Shown piece after piece: positions 1 through 8,280 of a DNA stretch of 64,000 nucleotides. Each line of letters opens with the position of its first letter. The stretch's first letter is position 1. The stretch comes from Streptomyces sp. PCS3-D2 (GTDB taxonomy: Bacteria > Actinomycetota > Actinomycetes > Streptomycetales > Streptomycetaceae). Both the position numbers and the translations under genes were made by a program. The stretch is taken from NCBI RefSeq assembly GCF_000612545.2, contig NZ_CP097800.1:4154501-4218500 (forward strand). Reading direction: 5' to 3'. Under the pieces are notes generated by a model. The model was not told the origin of the DNA. It saw only the letters and a program-made list of their open reading frames with translations, and did not search any database.

Positions 1-272
1 GGGGCCTCCGTCCAGGCCGCCTCCACGCGGTACGTGCCGGGCGGAATCCGCGCGACGATCTCACGCCCCGCCTCGTCGGACCACGGCGAGTCCACGATCA
101 GCCGACCGCTGGGAACCCGGATCGTGGTCACCTCCTCCACCTCGACCACGGTGATGAAGGTGAGCGGGTCGTCAGCACGCACGCCGAGACGTGCCCCCGG
201 CACAAAGACCGCGTCCAGAAACTCGCTGACCTCCCGCCCGGCCTCCAGCCGCGGATTTTTCACCCATGCCAT
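1..272 (-). CDS. DUF4241-like protein, N-terminal part only
   Basis: The start codon is at 272 and the gene runs off the left edge, so only about 90 residues are visible. They contain RVPSGRLIVDSPW followed by ARIPPGTYRVEAAW. This resembles the 'pSGr..v.DP' and 'vPpGrYpV' signature of DUF4241 proteins, whose function is not established. The gene points away from the HTH regulator at 498, with about 225 bases between them. The family call rests on this motif alone, and the rest of the protein is needed to confirm it. Confidence 0.5.
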   Translation of the reverse strand, partial: MAWVKNPRLEAGREVSEFLDAVFVPGARLGVRADDPLTFITVVEVEEVTTIRVPSGRLIVDSPWSDEAGREIVARIPPGTYRVEAAWTEA

Positions 273-497
273 CCCACACACCCCTCATCCACGAGCCAAC
301 TGCTCAGTCAGAAGATAGGGGGTGCCCATGACAGTGGCCCCGACAGATCCAGGCGGTGCCCGTATGTGAGCGTGGTGACAACCGTCGCTGCGAAGTGACA
401 ACTATCGCGTGCAGTCACAAGTCGGGCCGGGAGGCGGGTGGGAGATGTTGCAAGCATCTGCTTGCAAAAGTTAGCAAGGTCGGGCAGGATCTGGAGC

Positions 498-926
498 ATG
501 GCATCGCTCAACGTCGGACATCTCGGCGAATACCTTCGTGAGCAACGGCGGCAGGCGCAGCTCTCGCTGCGGCAGCTGGCCGATGCGGCGGGGGTGTCGA
601 ATCCGTACCTGAGCCAGATCGAGCGCGGGCTGCGCAAGCCGAGCGCGGACATCCTGCAGCAGCTGGCCAAGGCGCTGCGGATCTCCGCGGAGACGCTGTA
701 CGTGCAGGCCGGGATCCTGGACGAGCGGGACCGCGACGAGGTGGAGACGCGAGCCGCCATACTCGCCGACCCGTCCATCAACGAGCGGCAGAAGCAGGTG
801 CTGCTCCAGATCTACGAGTCGTTCCGCAAGGAGAACGCACTCGACGCGCCCGCCGTTCCCGGCGATCCCGCCGTTCCCGACGGGCCTGGCACACCGTCCG
901 ACGAGATGCCGTCGAAGACCGACTGA
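498..926 (+). CDS. XRE-family helix-turn-helix regulator
   Basis: A 142-residue DNA-binding protein. Residues 8-65 form a cro/cI-type helix-turn-helix: LGEYLREQRRQAQLSLRQLA, a turn, then SNPYLSQIERGLRKPSADIL as the recognition part. The C-terminal half (ERDRDEVETRAAILADPSIN, then ERQKQVLLQIYESFRKEN) is helical and probably dimerises. It ends in a Pro/Ala tail. ATG 498 is preferred over upstream codons because the following MASLNVGHLGEYLREQR begins the domain directly. The HbhA-like gene follows after 23 bases in the same direction, so the two are probably co-transcribed. The target is not known. Confidence 0.9.
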   Translation: MASLNVGHLGEYLREQRRQAQLSLRQLADAAGVSNPYLSQIERGLRKPSADILQQLAKALRISAETLYVQAGILDERDRDEVETRAAILADPSINERQKQVLLQIYESFRKENALDAPAVPGDPAVPDGPGTPSDEMPSKTD

Positions 927-949
927 AGTTGATCCGGGAGGACCAGCAC

Positions 950-1498
950 ATGGCCATCGCCGATGACCTGAAGAAGACCCTCACCGACCCCACTCCCCTC
1001 TACTTCGCCGCCGGCACCGCCGACCTCGCCGTCCAGCAGGCGAAGAAGGTGCCGGAGCTCATCGAGCAGCTGCGCGCCGAGGCCCCCGCGCGCATCGAGG
1101 CCGTGAAGAACACGGACCCGAAGGCCGTGCAGGAAGCGGTCACCGCGAAGGTGGCCGAGGTGTTCGGCGCGATCGACCCGAAGAAGATCGGGGAGAGCGC
1201 CCAGGACCTGGCGCTGCGCGGCGTCGGGGTGGCCGCCGAGTACGCGGTGCGCGCCAAGGAGACCTACGACAAGGTCGCCGAGCACGGTGAGCAGGCCGTA
1301 CGGGCCTGGCGCGGCGAGGTCTCCGAGGAGATCGTCGACATCGCCGTCGTCGTCGAGCCGCGGCCCGAGCCGACTCCTGAGGTGCAGGCCGAGCCGGCCG
1401 CGGAGGCCGCGGCCGAGGAACGGCCCGCCGCGAAGAAGCCCGCCGCGCGCAAGACCACGGCCAAGAAGGCCGTCGTCGCCGCGGACGACGCGAGCTGA
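950..1498 (+). CDS. HbhA-like helical protein with Lys/Ala-rich tail
   Basis: A 182-residue protein. Residues 1-120 are predicted amphipathic helix (AVQQAKKVPELIEQLRAEAP and similar). Then comes an acidic Pro/Glu linker, and the tail is lysine/alanine-rich (AAKKPAARKTTAKKAVVAA). This layout is that of the heparin-binding haemagglutinin HbhA and related actinobacterial proteins, whose tails bind polyanions. It has no signal peptide and no membrane segment. ATG 950 has GGGAGGA about six bases upstream. It lies 23 bases after the HTH gene and is probably in the same operon. Whether it binds DNA, surface polymers or membrane here is unknown. Confidence 0.75.
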   Translation: MAIADDLKKTLTDPTPLYFAAGTADLAVQQAKKVPELIEQLRAEAPARIEAVKNTDPKAVQEAVTAKVAEVFGAIDPKKIGESAQDLALRGVGVAAEYAVRAKETYDKVAEHGEQAVRAWRGEVSEEIVDIAVVVEPRPEPTPEVQAEPAAEAAAEERPAAKKPAARKTTAKKAVVAADDAS

Positions 1499-1519
1499 AC
1501 CGCGCCCGCAGGGGCGAGC

Positions 1520-1552
1520 ACGGGCCGGGCACCCTTCGAGGGCCCGGCCCGT
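1520..1552. terminator. Hairpin terminator after the HbhA-like gene
   Basis: A perfect 11-base-pair stem of G/C pairs (1520-1530 with 1542-1552) with an 11-base loop. It is 22 bases after the stop codon at 1498. There is no U-run, as is usual in Streptomyces. Confidence 0.7.
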
Positions 1553-1640
1553 TGTGGTTGATGGAGGGGCGGGTACCGGTAGCGTGGAGTGAGGTGGGAT
1601 CCGACGTGCGAAGTGCGAGCAGGAGAAGGCGGTCGAAGCG

Positions 1641-1982
1641 ATGTTGATGGACGGGTTCGATCGAGGGGTGATCCCGCTGCTCGGGCTCGCCATGCTGGTG
1701 CTCGCCGTGGTGGCCTTCGGGTTCGCGCTGCTGGCCCGTGAGGACGCCTACCGGGCGGCCGACAAGCAGAGCAAGACCTTTTGGCTGGTGATCCTCGGTA
1801 TCACCGTGCTCGTGGACGCCTTCCTGGGGCTGCTCTTCCTCCAGATCGCGGGCCTGGTGGCGACCATCGTGTTCTTCGTGGACGTACGGCCGGCCCTCAA
1901 GCAGGTCTCGGGCGGCGGCGGCCGCCGCAGTGGCGGCAGCAGCAGTGACGGGCCGTACGGCCCCTACAACGGCGGACGGTAG
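1641..1982 (+). CDS. DUF2516 family membrane protein
   Basis: A 113-residue protein with three hydrophobic segments, at about residues 10-30, 47-66 and 66-84 (VIPLLGLAMLVLAVVAFGFA; FWLVILGITVLVDAFLGLLF; LQIAGLVATIVFFV). They are followed by VRPALKQV and a Gly/Arg/Ser-rich tail. The segment order, the ADKQSKTFWLVIL stretch between segments 1 and 2 and the DVRPAL exit motif match DUF2516, a small actinobacterial membrane family of unknown role. AGGAGAAGG lies 10-18 bases upstream of the ATG. Confidence 0.85.
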   Translation: MLMDGFDRGVIPLLGLAMLVLAVVAFGFALLAREDAYRAADKQSKTFWLVILGITVLVDAFLGLLFLQIAGLVATIVFFVDVRPALKQVSGGGGRRSGGSSSDGPYGPYNGGR

Positions 1983-2050
1983 ACCCGTCTCCGGCCGGTA
2001 GCCCTTTGCCGCCAGGGGCAGGGGTAGGGGCGGGCCGAGCCGGACTCGGG

Positions 2051-3403
2051 TCAGCCTTCGGCGCGCGAGAGCAGGACCACGGCCACGTCGTCGGTGAGCT
2101 CGCCGCCGTTGAGGCGGCGGGCCTCGGTGACGGAGGCCTCCAGCAGCGCCTCGCCGCTCAGACCGCGGTCCAGGTGGCGGTTGATCATCTCGACCATGCC
2201 GTCCTGGCCCAGGCGTTCCTTGCCCTCGCCGATCCGCCCCTCGATGAGGCCGTCGGTGTAGAGCATCAGGCTCCAGCTGCCGCCGAGCTCGACCTGTCGG
2301 CGCGGCCAGCGGGCCCGGGGCAGCAGTCCGAGGGCCGGGCCGCTGTTCTCGTACGGGAGGAGCTGCGCGCGGCGCCCCGGACGGGAGATCAGCGGTGCCG
2401 GATGGCCGGCGAGGCACAGGCCCGCGCGGCGGCCGTCCGGGGCGATGTCGACGGTGCACAGCGTCGCGAAGATCTCCTCGCAGGGGCGCTCCACCTCCAG
2501 TACCTCCTGGAGGGTGGCCAGCAGGTCGTCGCCGCAGAGGCCGGCCAGGGTCAGGGCGCGCCAGGCGATGCGGAGCTCGACGCCGAGGGCGGCTTCGTCC
2601 GGGCCGTGGCCGCAGACGTCGCCGATCATGGCGTGGACGGTGCCGTCGGGGGTGCGGACGGTGTCGTAGAAGTCGCCGCCGAGGAGGGCCCGGCTGCGGC
2701 CGGGGCGGTAGCGGGCGGCGAAGCGCAGATCCGACCCCTCCAGGAGGGGGGTGGGGAGCAGGCCGCGCTCCAGGCGGGCGTTCTCCTGGGCGCGCAGTTT
2801 CGATTCTGCAAGCTTGTACTGGGCTATGTCGGCCCGTTTTCTCTCCACCGCGTAGCGGATGGCGCGGCTCAACAGGCGGCCGTCCAGTTCGTCGCGGAAG
2901 AGGAAGTCCTGGGCACCGACCCGGACGGCCTCGGCGGCGCGCTCGGCGTCGTCCTCGTCGGTCAGGACGAGGACGGCGTGGTGGGGCGCGAGGCGCAGCA
3001 CCTGGTGCAGGACGGCGAGCTGCTGCTCCACGGTCGCGGTCGCCGGCGCCGTGGCGATGGTGGTGGCGGTGGTCGTGATCCCGATGCCGGCGCGGGTTCC
3101 GCTTCCGGGAAGCGACAGGTCGAGCAGGATGCAGTGCACATCGGGGGTGAGCAGCCGCTCGGCCTCGGTGAGGTTGCGGGCGGTGCGAACCCGGATGCGG
3201 TGGCCGTCGGCGTCGAGGATCTCGGGGACGGTGAGACCGCCGGCGGGGTCGTCCTCGATGACCAGGAGGGTCAGGGCGGTGGTCTGCGGGGTCGCCTGTG
3301 CGACACCGGCACCGATGGGGATGGGCGGTGCGGCGGCATGCAGAACGGCCTGACCGCTCTCCGTGGCGGGGGTCTCCCTCTGCCGCGGTACGGGTACGGG
3401 CAT
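2051..3403 (-). CDS. Receiver-SpoIIE/PP2C phosphatase regulator
   Basis: A 450-residue cytoplasmic regulator of the RsbU/SpoIIE class, which normally dephosphorylates an anti-sigma-factor antagonist. Residues 42-170 are a response-regulator receiver: LLVIEDD acidic pocket, CILLDLSLPGSG phospho-acceptor strand, then VLVLTDEDD. Just after LPGSG there is an unusual insertion of about 25 residues, mostly Thr and Ala. A short helix (KLAESKLRAQENARLERGLL) links to the PP2C domain at about 215-450. That domain keeps the metal-binding motifs GGDFYD, IGDVCGHG, LYTDGL and LTDDVAVV. ATG 3403 is chosen because GGAAGGAACCGG lies just upstream. No partner anti-sigma genes are adjacent. Confidence 0.88.
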   Translation of the reverse strand: MPVPVPRQRETPATESGQAVLHAAAPPIPIGAGVAQATPQTTALTLLVIEDDPAGGLTVPEILDADGHRIRVRTARNLTEAERLLTPDVHCILLDLSLPGSGTRAGIGITTTATTIATAPATATVEQQLAVLHQVLRLAPHHAVLVLTDEDDAERAAEAVRVGAQDFLFRDELDGRLLSRAIRYAVERKRADIAQYKLAESKLRAQENARLERGLLPTPLLEGSDLRFAARYRPGRSRALLGGDFYDTVRTPDGTVHAMIGDVCGHGPDEAALGVELRIAWRALTLAGLCGDDLLATLQEVLEVERPCEEIFATLCTVDIAPDGRRAGLCLAGHPAPLISRPGRRAQLLPYENSGPALGLLPRARWPRRQVELGGSWSLMLYTDGLIEGRIGEGKERLGQDGMVEMINRHLDRGLSGEALLEASVTEARRLNGGELTDDVAVVLLSRAEG

Positions 3404-3910
3404 CGTTTCCGGTTCCTTCCCTCCCCCCGAGGGTGCGCTCCGGCAGACCCTAGCGGTCCCGGCCCCGCGAACGGAATGCCGTTCTCGGCGGGGGTCTCCG
3501 TCATATGCCGTCATCACGGGGGAAAAACGGCCTCACCGGATGACAAAGGTCACGGCGGGGCCGCATTCCGTCCCGTGTACCGAGACGTCCCCCGCCCGCA
3601 CCGCGTTGCCTCGGTCCCGGCGCCTGCCGGCCGCCCTGCCGCCTGCGGCTCGCGGGCCTGCCCCGGCCAGGTGCGGGGCCGGACCTGGCGGGCCGGACCT
3701 CCGGGGCTGGACCTCCGGGGCCGGACCCCCGCCTCCCGGGTACGCAGGGCTTCGCCCGGCCCGCCGACCGCAGCCCGCCGAGCCCGCCCGCCCCGGCCTA
3801 CGGATGCCGGGCCGGCTGCGGGCCGATTGCGGGCCGGGCTCGGGGCGGGCTCGGGGCGGGCTCGGGGCGGGGTGCGTGGCCCCGTGGCCGCCGACCCCGC
3901 CCGGGAGGGG
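3404..3910. other. 507-base GC-rich gap with short repeats
   Basis: This is non-coding space between the divergence point of the phosphatase gene and the end of the NlpC/P60 gene. It includes three tandem copies of the 11-mer GGGCTCGGGGC (3836-3868) and loosely repeated CCGGGGC-type tracts. I see no convincing gene, RNA or operator in it. Confidence 0.5.
3836..3868. repeat. 11-base tandem repeat, 3 copies
   Basis: Three exact consecutive copies of GGGCTCGGGGC at 3836-3846, 3847-3857 and 3858-3868, about 40 bases beyond the stop of the NlpC/P60 gene. It is a simple GC-rich tandem with no evident function. Confidence 0.8.
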
Positions 3911-5029
3911 TCAGGCGTCCGGGCGGACCACTGCCTTGATCGGCATCGAGCCCGCGCCCGCCATCGTCACGTTGCGGCCGGGGCGCGGGGCGTGGACCAT
4001 CGCGCCGTCGCCCACGTACATGCCGACGTGGCTCGCGTCGTCGAAGTAGATGATCAGGTCGCCCGGACGCATGTCCTTGACCGCGATCTTCGGCAGCAGC
4101 CGCAGCTGCTCCTGCGAGGTGCGCGGGATGCCGCGTCCCGCCGCGCGCCAGGCCTGGGAGGTCAGCCCGGAGCAGTCGAAGGAGTCGGGGCCGACGGCGC
4201 CCCACTTGTACGGCTTCCCTATCTGCGCCGTGGCGAACTGCACGGCCAGCTTCCCGGCCTCCGTCGCCTTGCCGTTCACGTCCTTCATCGCGCCCGTGGA
4301 CAGCCATGCCGTCTGCGCGCGGTACTGGGCTTCCTGTTCGAGCTGGATCAGCCGGGCCTTCTCTTCGGCCTCCAGCTTGCTCTCCAGCTCCTCGGCGGCC
4401 TTGATCTTCTCCTCGATCTGCTTCTTGGACTCCTCCTGCTTGACCCGGTTGTCCTCCAGCGTCTTCCAGCGCTCGCTCGCCTCCTCCGCGTAGCGCTGCA
4501 AGTCCGCCTGGGTGCGGTTTAGTTCGGAGAGGAGGTCCGAGGCGGCCTTCTCGCCCTGGCGCAACCGGTCGGCCCCGTCGAGGAACTGGTTCGGGTCCTC
4601 GCTCAACGCCAGCCGCGCGCCCGGGGGCAGGCCGCCCGAGCGGTACTGCGCACGGGCCGCAGCGCCCGCACGGCTCTTCAGGACGGCGATCCGCTCCTTG
4701 CCGGCGACGATCAGGTTGGCGATCTCGACGATCTTGTCCGACTGGGCCTTGGCCTCGGCTTCGGCGAGGTTGTAGGCGTCCGTCGCGGCGCCCGCCTGCC
4801 GGTAGAGCTCCTCGATGTCCTTGCGGACCTGCTCCAGCGACGCGCCGCCCGGCTCGGGCAGCGGAGCGGTCGGTGCCCCGGGTGCGGCCGGAGCCGTCGG
4901 CGCGCCCGGCGCGCCCGGTACGGCCGGAGCCGCGTACGCCGTGCCCGTCGCCAGGCCCGGCGCCGTCAGTACCGCCATCGCGCACAGCAGCGCGAGAGAG
5001 CTTGCGCGTCGTCGCCCTACCGACCCCAT
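3911..5029 (-). CDS. Secreted NlpC/P60 (C40) peptidoglycan hydrolase
   Basis: A 372-residue exported enzyme expected to cut peptide bonds in peptidoglycan. Residues 1-33 are a signal peptide (RRRASSLALLCAMAVLTAPG ending at TAYAAP). Then come a Pro/Ala/Gly linker and a long coiled coil (about 70-245; KIVEIANLIVAGKERIAVLK, VKQEESKKQIEEKIKAAEEL). The catalytic domain lies at 260-372. The nucleophile is the Cys of DSFDCSGLTSQAW and the His is in DASHVGMYVG. This coiled-coil-plus-NlpC plan is that of actinobacterial RipA-like hydrolases. ATG 5029 has GGGGGGA four bases upstream. An inverted repeat at 5049-5072 may be its operator. Confidence 0.93.
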   Translation of the reverse strand: MGSVGRRRASSLALLCAMAVLTAPGLATGTAYAAPAVPGAPGAPTAPAAPGAPTAPLPEPGGASLEQVRKDIEELYRQAGAATDAYNLAEAEAKAQSDKIVEIANLIVAGKERIAVLKSRAGAAARAQYRSGGLPPGARLALSEDPNQFLDGADRLRQGEKAASDLLSELNRTQADLQRYAEEASERWKTLEDNRVKQEESKKQIEEKIKAAEELESKLEAEEKARLIQLEQEAQYRAQTAWLSTGAMKDVNGKATEAGKLAVQFATAQIGKPYKWGAVGPDSFDCSGLTSQAWRAAGRGIPRTSQEQLRLLPKIAVKDMRPGDLIIYFDDASHVGMYVGDGAMVHAPRPGRNVTMAGAGSMPIKAVVRPDA

Positions 5030-5048
5030 GGTCCCCCCAGGCACCCGC

Positions 5049-5072
5049 GTCAGATCCGACACCAGATCTGAC
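5049..5072. promoter_or_regulatory. Inverted repeat upstream of NlpC/P60 gene
   Basis: GTCAGATC, eight bases, then GATCTGAC: a perfect 8+8 dyad whose near edge is 20 bases before the start codon at 5029. Its place and symmetry suit a repressor site or a 5'-leader hairpin. The factor is unknown. Confidence 0.45.
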
Positions 5073-5238
5073 TATTCATCAGTAACTTCGCACTGCCATC
5101 GGGATGGTGCCACGAGTCGAAGAATTCCGACAGCCTTGTGGAGGGCATTTCGATCTTGTCTGCCCCGACGGCCCCCGATCCCTGCCCCCCATGGATCGAA
5201 CGGGGCACACCCGCCCCCGGTTCCCCGCCGCACCGCAT

Positions 5239-6060
5239 TCACCCCAGCGGGCGCAACGACTCCCAGCGCAGGGTCAGTTCCCCCTGCCGCCACCGCACCG
5301 GCCCGTCCGCCAGCGGCCAGTCGGCGGACAGCGCCCGCGCCGTCCGGATCCAGCGCTGCCGCGCTCCGTACGAGGCGTACGGAGCCGCCGCCGCCCACGC
5401 CCGGTCGAAGTCGCGCAGGAACGCGTGCACCGGCTCGCCCGGAACGTTCCGGTGGATCAGCGCCTTCGGCAGCCGCTCCGCCAGGTCGGAGGGGCGCTCC
5501 AGCGACCCCAGCCGGGTCGCGAACGTCACCGTGCGCGGGCCCTCCGGACCCAGCGCCACCCACACGTGCCGCCGCCCGATCTCGTCGCAGGTCCCCTCCA
5601 CCAGCAGCCCGCCCGGGGCCAGCCGCGCGCACAGCCGCGCCCAGACCTCTGCGACCTGCTCCTCGTCGTACTGGCGCAGTACGTTCGCCGCGCGGATCAG
5701 CATCGGCCGTTCCCCGCCCTCCAGCGGGACCTCGAAGCCGCCGTGTCGGAAGCTCAGCCCGTCCCGCTCGTACGGCTTCGCCCCCGCCACCCGAGCCGGC
5801 TCGATCTCGATGCCCACCACCCGCACGCGCGGCGCCGTCTCCCGCAGCCGTGCCAGCAGCTCGACCGCGGTCCAGGGCGCGGCCCCGTAGCCGAGGTCCA
5901 CCGCCACCGGATCACCCGCACGCCGCAGCACGGCCCCGTGGGTGGCCGCGATCCAGCGGTCCATCCGGCGCAACCGGTTCGGGTTCGTCGTCCCGCGCGT
6001 CACCGAGCCCACAGGACGGCCGGGGGCGCGGCTGGGTGACGGGGTGGTGCGGGAGGTCAT
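5239..6060 (-). CDS. Class I SAM-dependent methyltransferase
   Basis: A 273-residue cytoplasmic protein with a Rossmann-type SAM site. Motif I is VAVDLGYGAAPWTAVELL and the following acidic strand is VRVVGIEIEPARV. Post-motif strands include MLIRAANVLRQY and LAPGGLLVEGTCDEIGRRHV. The first 45 residues are Ser/Pro/Arg-rich and then RRMDRWIAA. The substrate cannot be read from the sequence. The gene sits between the NlpC/P60 gene and mshA, transcribed away from mshA. A TACCCT box six bases before ATG 6060 supports this start. Confidence 0.88.
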   Translation of the reverse strand: MTSRTTPSPSRAPGRPVGSVTRGTTNPNRLRRMDRWIAATHGAVLRRAGDPVAVDLGYGAAPWTAVELLARLRETAPRVRVVGIEIEPARVAGAKPYERDGLSFRHGGFEVPLEGGERPMLIRAANVLRQYDEEQVAEVWARLCARLAPGGLLVEGTCDEIGRRHVWVALGPEGPRTVTFATRLGSLERPSDLAERLPKALIHRNVPGEPVHAFLRDFDRAWAAAAPYASYGARQRWIRTARALSADWPLADGPVRWRQGELTLRWESLRPLG

Positions 6061-6066
6061 GGGCCG

Positions 6067-6072
6067 AGGGTA
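6067..6072 (-). promoter_or_regulatory. -10 box for leaderless methyltransferase mRNA
   Basis: TACCCT on the minus strand, six bases before ATG 6060, with no ribosome-binding site between. This spacing places the first transcribed base at or next to the start codon. Confidence 0.5.
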
Positions 6073-6301
6073 AGCGGAGCGCCCGCACACCATGAAAATC
6101 GCGCGGCGCCGGGCGCCCCGCACCGGATTGCGCTCCCGGAAGGCGGCAAGAATCACGAGGAGCCGGCAGGAAATGCGGATTCCCCGGAATGCGGGGGACG
6201 GCCATCCGGGTTGCACTCCTTGCAGGGCGCCCCACGCGCCCCCGTCGTCATGCCGTCCGAGCGTCGCGCGCGCACCGTCCGAGCCGAGAGGAAGCGCTTC
6301 C

Positions 6302-7687
6302 TTGAGCCAGTACGTGTCCCGCCTCGGCGGCAGCCTCAGCGGGCGCCTCGCCGCCGCCCGTGCCGCCACCCGCCACGAGCCGCCCCGGCTGCGCCTGCCG
6401 GCCGTCGGCCACCACCGCAAACCGCGCCGCGTGGCCATGCTCAGCGTGCACACCTCACCGCTGCACCAGCCCGGCACCGGCGACGCGGGCGGGATGAACG
6501 TCTACATCGTGGAGCTGGCCAGGCGGCTCGCCGCGATCAACATCGAGGTCGAGATCTTCACCCGGGCCACCACCGGAGGGCTGCCGCCCGTGGTCGAGCT
6601 GGCGCCCGGCGTGCTCGTACGACACGTGGACGCGGGCCCCTACGAGGGCCTCGCCAAGGAGGAGCTCCCGGCCCAGCTGTGCGCCTTCACCCACGGAGTG
6701 ATGCAGGCCTGGGCCCGCCACCGGCCCGGCCACTACGACCTCGTCCACTCCCACTACTGGCTCTCCGGACACGTGGGCTGGCTCGCCGCCCAGCGCTGGG
6801 GCGTCCCCCTCGTGCACGCCATGCACACCATGGCCAAGGTCAAGAACGCGGCGCTGGCCGAGGGCGACAGCCCCGAGCCCGCCGCCCGGGTCATCGGCGA
6901 GACGCAGATCGTGTCCGCCGCCGACCGGCTCATCGCCAACACGGCCGAAGAGGCCGACGAGCTCGTGCGGTACTACGAGGCCGACCCCGCCAAGGTGGCC
7001 GTCGTGCACCCGGGCGTGAACCTCGACCGGTTCACCGTCGGCGACGGCCGGGCCGCCGCCCGCGCCCGCCTGGGCCTCCCGCAGGACGCCGTCATCCCCC
7101 TCTTCGCCGGGCGGATCCAGCCGCTGAAGGCCCCCGACATCCTGCTGCGCGCCGTCGCCGTCCTCGTCGACCGGGACCCCTCACTGCGCCGCCGCCTCTT
7201 CGTCCCCGTCGTCGGAGGCCCCAGTGGCAGCGGTCTCGCCAAGCCCGAGGGCCTGCAGAAGCTCGCCGCGAAGCTGGGCATAGCCGACCTCGTGCACTTC
7301 CACCCGCCGGTCGCCCAGGACGGGCTCGCGGACTGGTTCCGCGCGGCGTCCGTGCTGGTCATGCCCTCCTACAGCGAGTCCTTCGGGCTCGTCGCGATAG
7401 AGGCCCAGGCCACCGGCACCCCGGTGCTGGCCGCCGAGGTCGGCGGGCTGCCCGTCGCCGTCAACGACGGCGTCACCGGCATCCTCGTACCCGGGCACGA
7501 CCCGGCGGACTACGCGAACCGGCTGCGCCGCTTCGTCGACGATCCCGGGCTCACGGATCGGATGGGCGCGGAGGCCGCGCGGCACGCGCAGTTCTTCGGC
7601 TGGGACACCGCGGCGAGCGGCACGGCCGACGTCTACACGGCGGCGATGCACGATCACCGCCGTCGCGTACGCTCCCACCATGGCTGA
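6302..7687 (+). CDS. mshA: MshA, D-inositol-3-phosphate glycosyltransferase
   Basis: This GT4 enzyme transfers GlcNAc from UDP-GlcNAc to 1L-myo-inositol 1-phosphate, the first committed step of mycothiol synthesis. The 461-residue protein has the MshA landmarks. These are [20 protein letters not shown] near residue 50 (GG loop), [33 protein letters not shown] and [17 protein letters not shown]. The nucleotide-sugar site is [24 protein letters not shown] at 6302 is the likeliest start: it follows GAGAGGAAG and begins [13 protein letters not shown]. There is no in-frame ATG nearby. It overlaps the YbjN gene by eight bases. Confidence 0.95.
   Translation: MSQYVSRLGGSLSGRLAAARAATRHEPPRLRLPAVGHHRKPRRVAMLSVHTSPLHQPGTGDAGGMNVYIVELARRLAAINIEVEIFTRATTGGLPPVVELAPGVLVRHVDAGPYEGLAKEELPAQLCAFTHGVMQAWARHRPGHYDLVHSHYWLSGHVGWLAAQRWGVPLVHAMHTMAKVKNAALAEGDSPEPAARVIGETQIVSAADRLIANTAEEADELVRYYEADPAKVAVVHPGVNLDRFTVGDGRAAARARLGLPQDAVIPLFAGRIQPLKAPDILLRAVAVLVDRDPSLRRRLFVPVVGGPSGSGLAKPEGLQKLAAKLGIADLVHFHPPVAQDGLADWFRAASVLVMPSYSESFGLVAIEAQATGTPVLAAEVGGLPVAVNDGVTGILVPGHDPADYANRLRRFVDDPGLTDRMGAEAARHAQFFGWDTAASGTADVYTAAMHDHRRRVRSHHG
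7668..7673 (+). promoter_or_regulatory. -10 box inside mshA, for the YbjN gene
   Basis: TACGCT six bases before ATG 7680, within the last codons of mshA. It could give the YbjN gene its own leaderless transcript in addition to read-through from mshA. Confidence 0.35.
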
Positions 7688-8207
7688 CACCGCCGAGATC
7701 GCCGAGATCATCGAGAGCGCGCTGACCGGCGCGGAACTGAGCTGGGAGAGCCCGGCGCCGGGCGCCTACGTCGTCACGCTCCCCGGCACCCGCAAGCTGA
7801 GCACCACCTGCTCGATCCGGGTCGGCCGGCACTCCCTGTCGGTCAACGCCTTCGTGATCCGCCACCCCGACGAGAACGAGGCGGGCGTCCACCGCTGGCT
7901 GCTGGAGCGCAACCTCAAGCTGTACGGGATGGCGTACGCGGTCGACCGGCTCGGCGACATCTACCTGACGGCCCGCCTGCCGCTCGGGGTCGTCACCCCG
8001 GAGGAGCTCGACCGACTGCTCGGCACCGTGCTGGAGGCCGCGGACGGTTCGTTCAACACACTGCTGGAGTTGGGCTTCGCGAGCGCGATCCGGCGCGAGT
8101 ACGACTGGCGCGTCTCGCGCGGCGAGCCGACCTTCAACCTCGACGCCTTCAAGCACCTGACGCGGCCGCAGGGCGATCAGGCCGGCCCCGGCACTCCGAT
8201 CGGCTGA
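7680..8207 (+). CDS. YbjN domain-containing protein
   Basis: A 175-residue cytoplasmic protein of the YbjN/T3SS-chaperone-like fold: [20 protein letters not shown], then [20 protein letters not shown], then a C-terminal helix [16 protein letters not shown]. No enzymatic motif is seen. The family's role is unsettled and has been linked to stress and motility in enterobacteria. Its start codon lies within the end of mshA (eight-base overlap), so it is probably co-translated with it. This linkage is usual in Streptomyces but does not prove a role in mycothiol metabolism. Confidence 0.88.
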   Translation: MADTAEIAEIIESALTGAELSWESPAPGAYVVTLPGTRKLSTTCSIRVGRHSLSVNAFVIRHPDENEAGVHRWLLERNLKLYGMAYAVDRLGDIYLTARLPLGVVTPEELDRLLGTVLEAADGSFNTLLELGFASAIRREYDWRVSRGEPTFNLDAFKHLTRPQGDQAGPGTPIG

Positions 8208-8280
8208 CACGGAGCACCGAACGGCGGGGGGTGGCGTGTCGGCCCGCCCCGCCGGGGCCGGGCACCCGCACCGTGGCGGG

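Noticed and set aside
2006-4522. An 838-codon open frame on the plus strand
   Set aside because: It runs antisense to the SpoIIE phosphatase and into the NlpC/P60 gene, both with clear domain motifs. It is a high-G+C shadow frame.
5030-5260. A possible c-di-AMP (ydaO) riboswitch before the NlpC/P60 gene
   Set aside because: GGGGTGAATG and GGGGAACCGGG occur on the right strand, and such riboswitches precede cell-wall hydrolases in Streptomyces. But the segments are in the wrong order and the conserved 3' half is missing.
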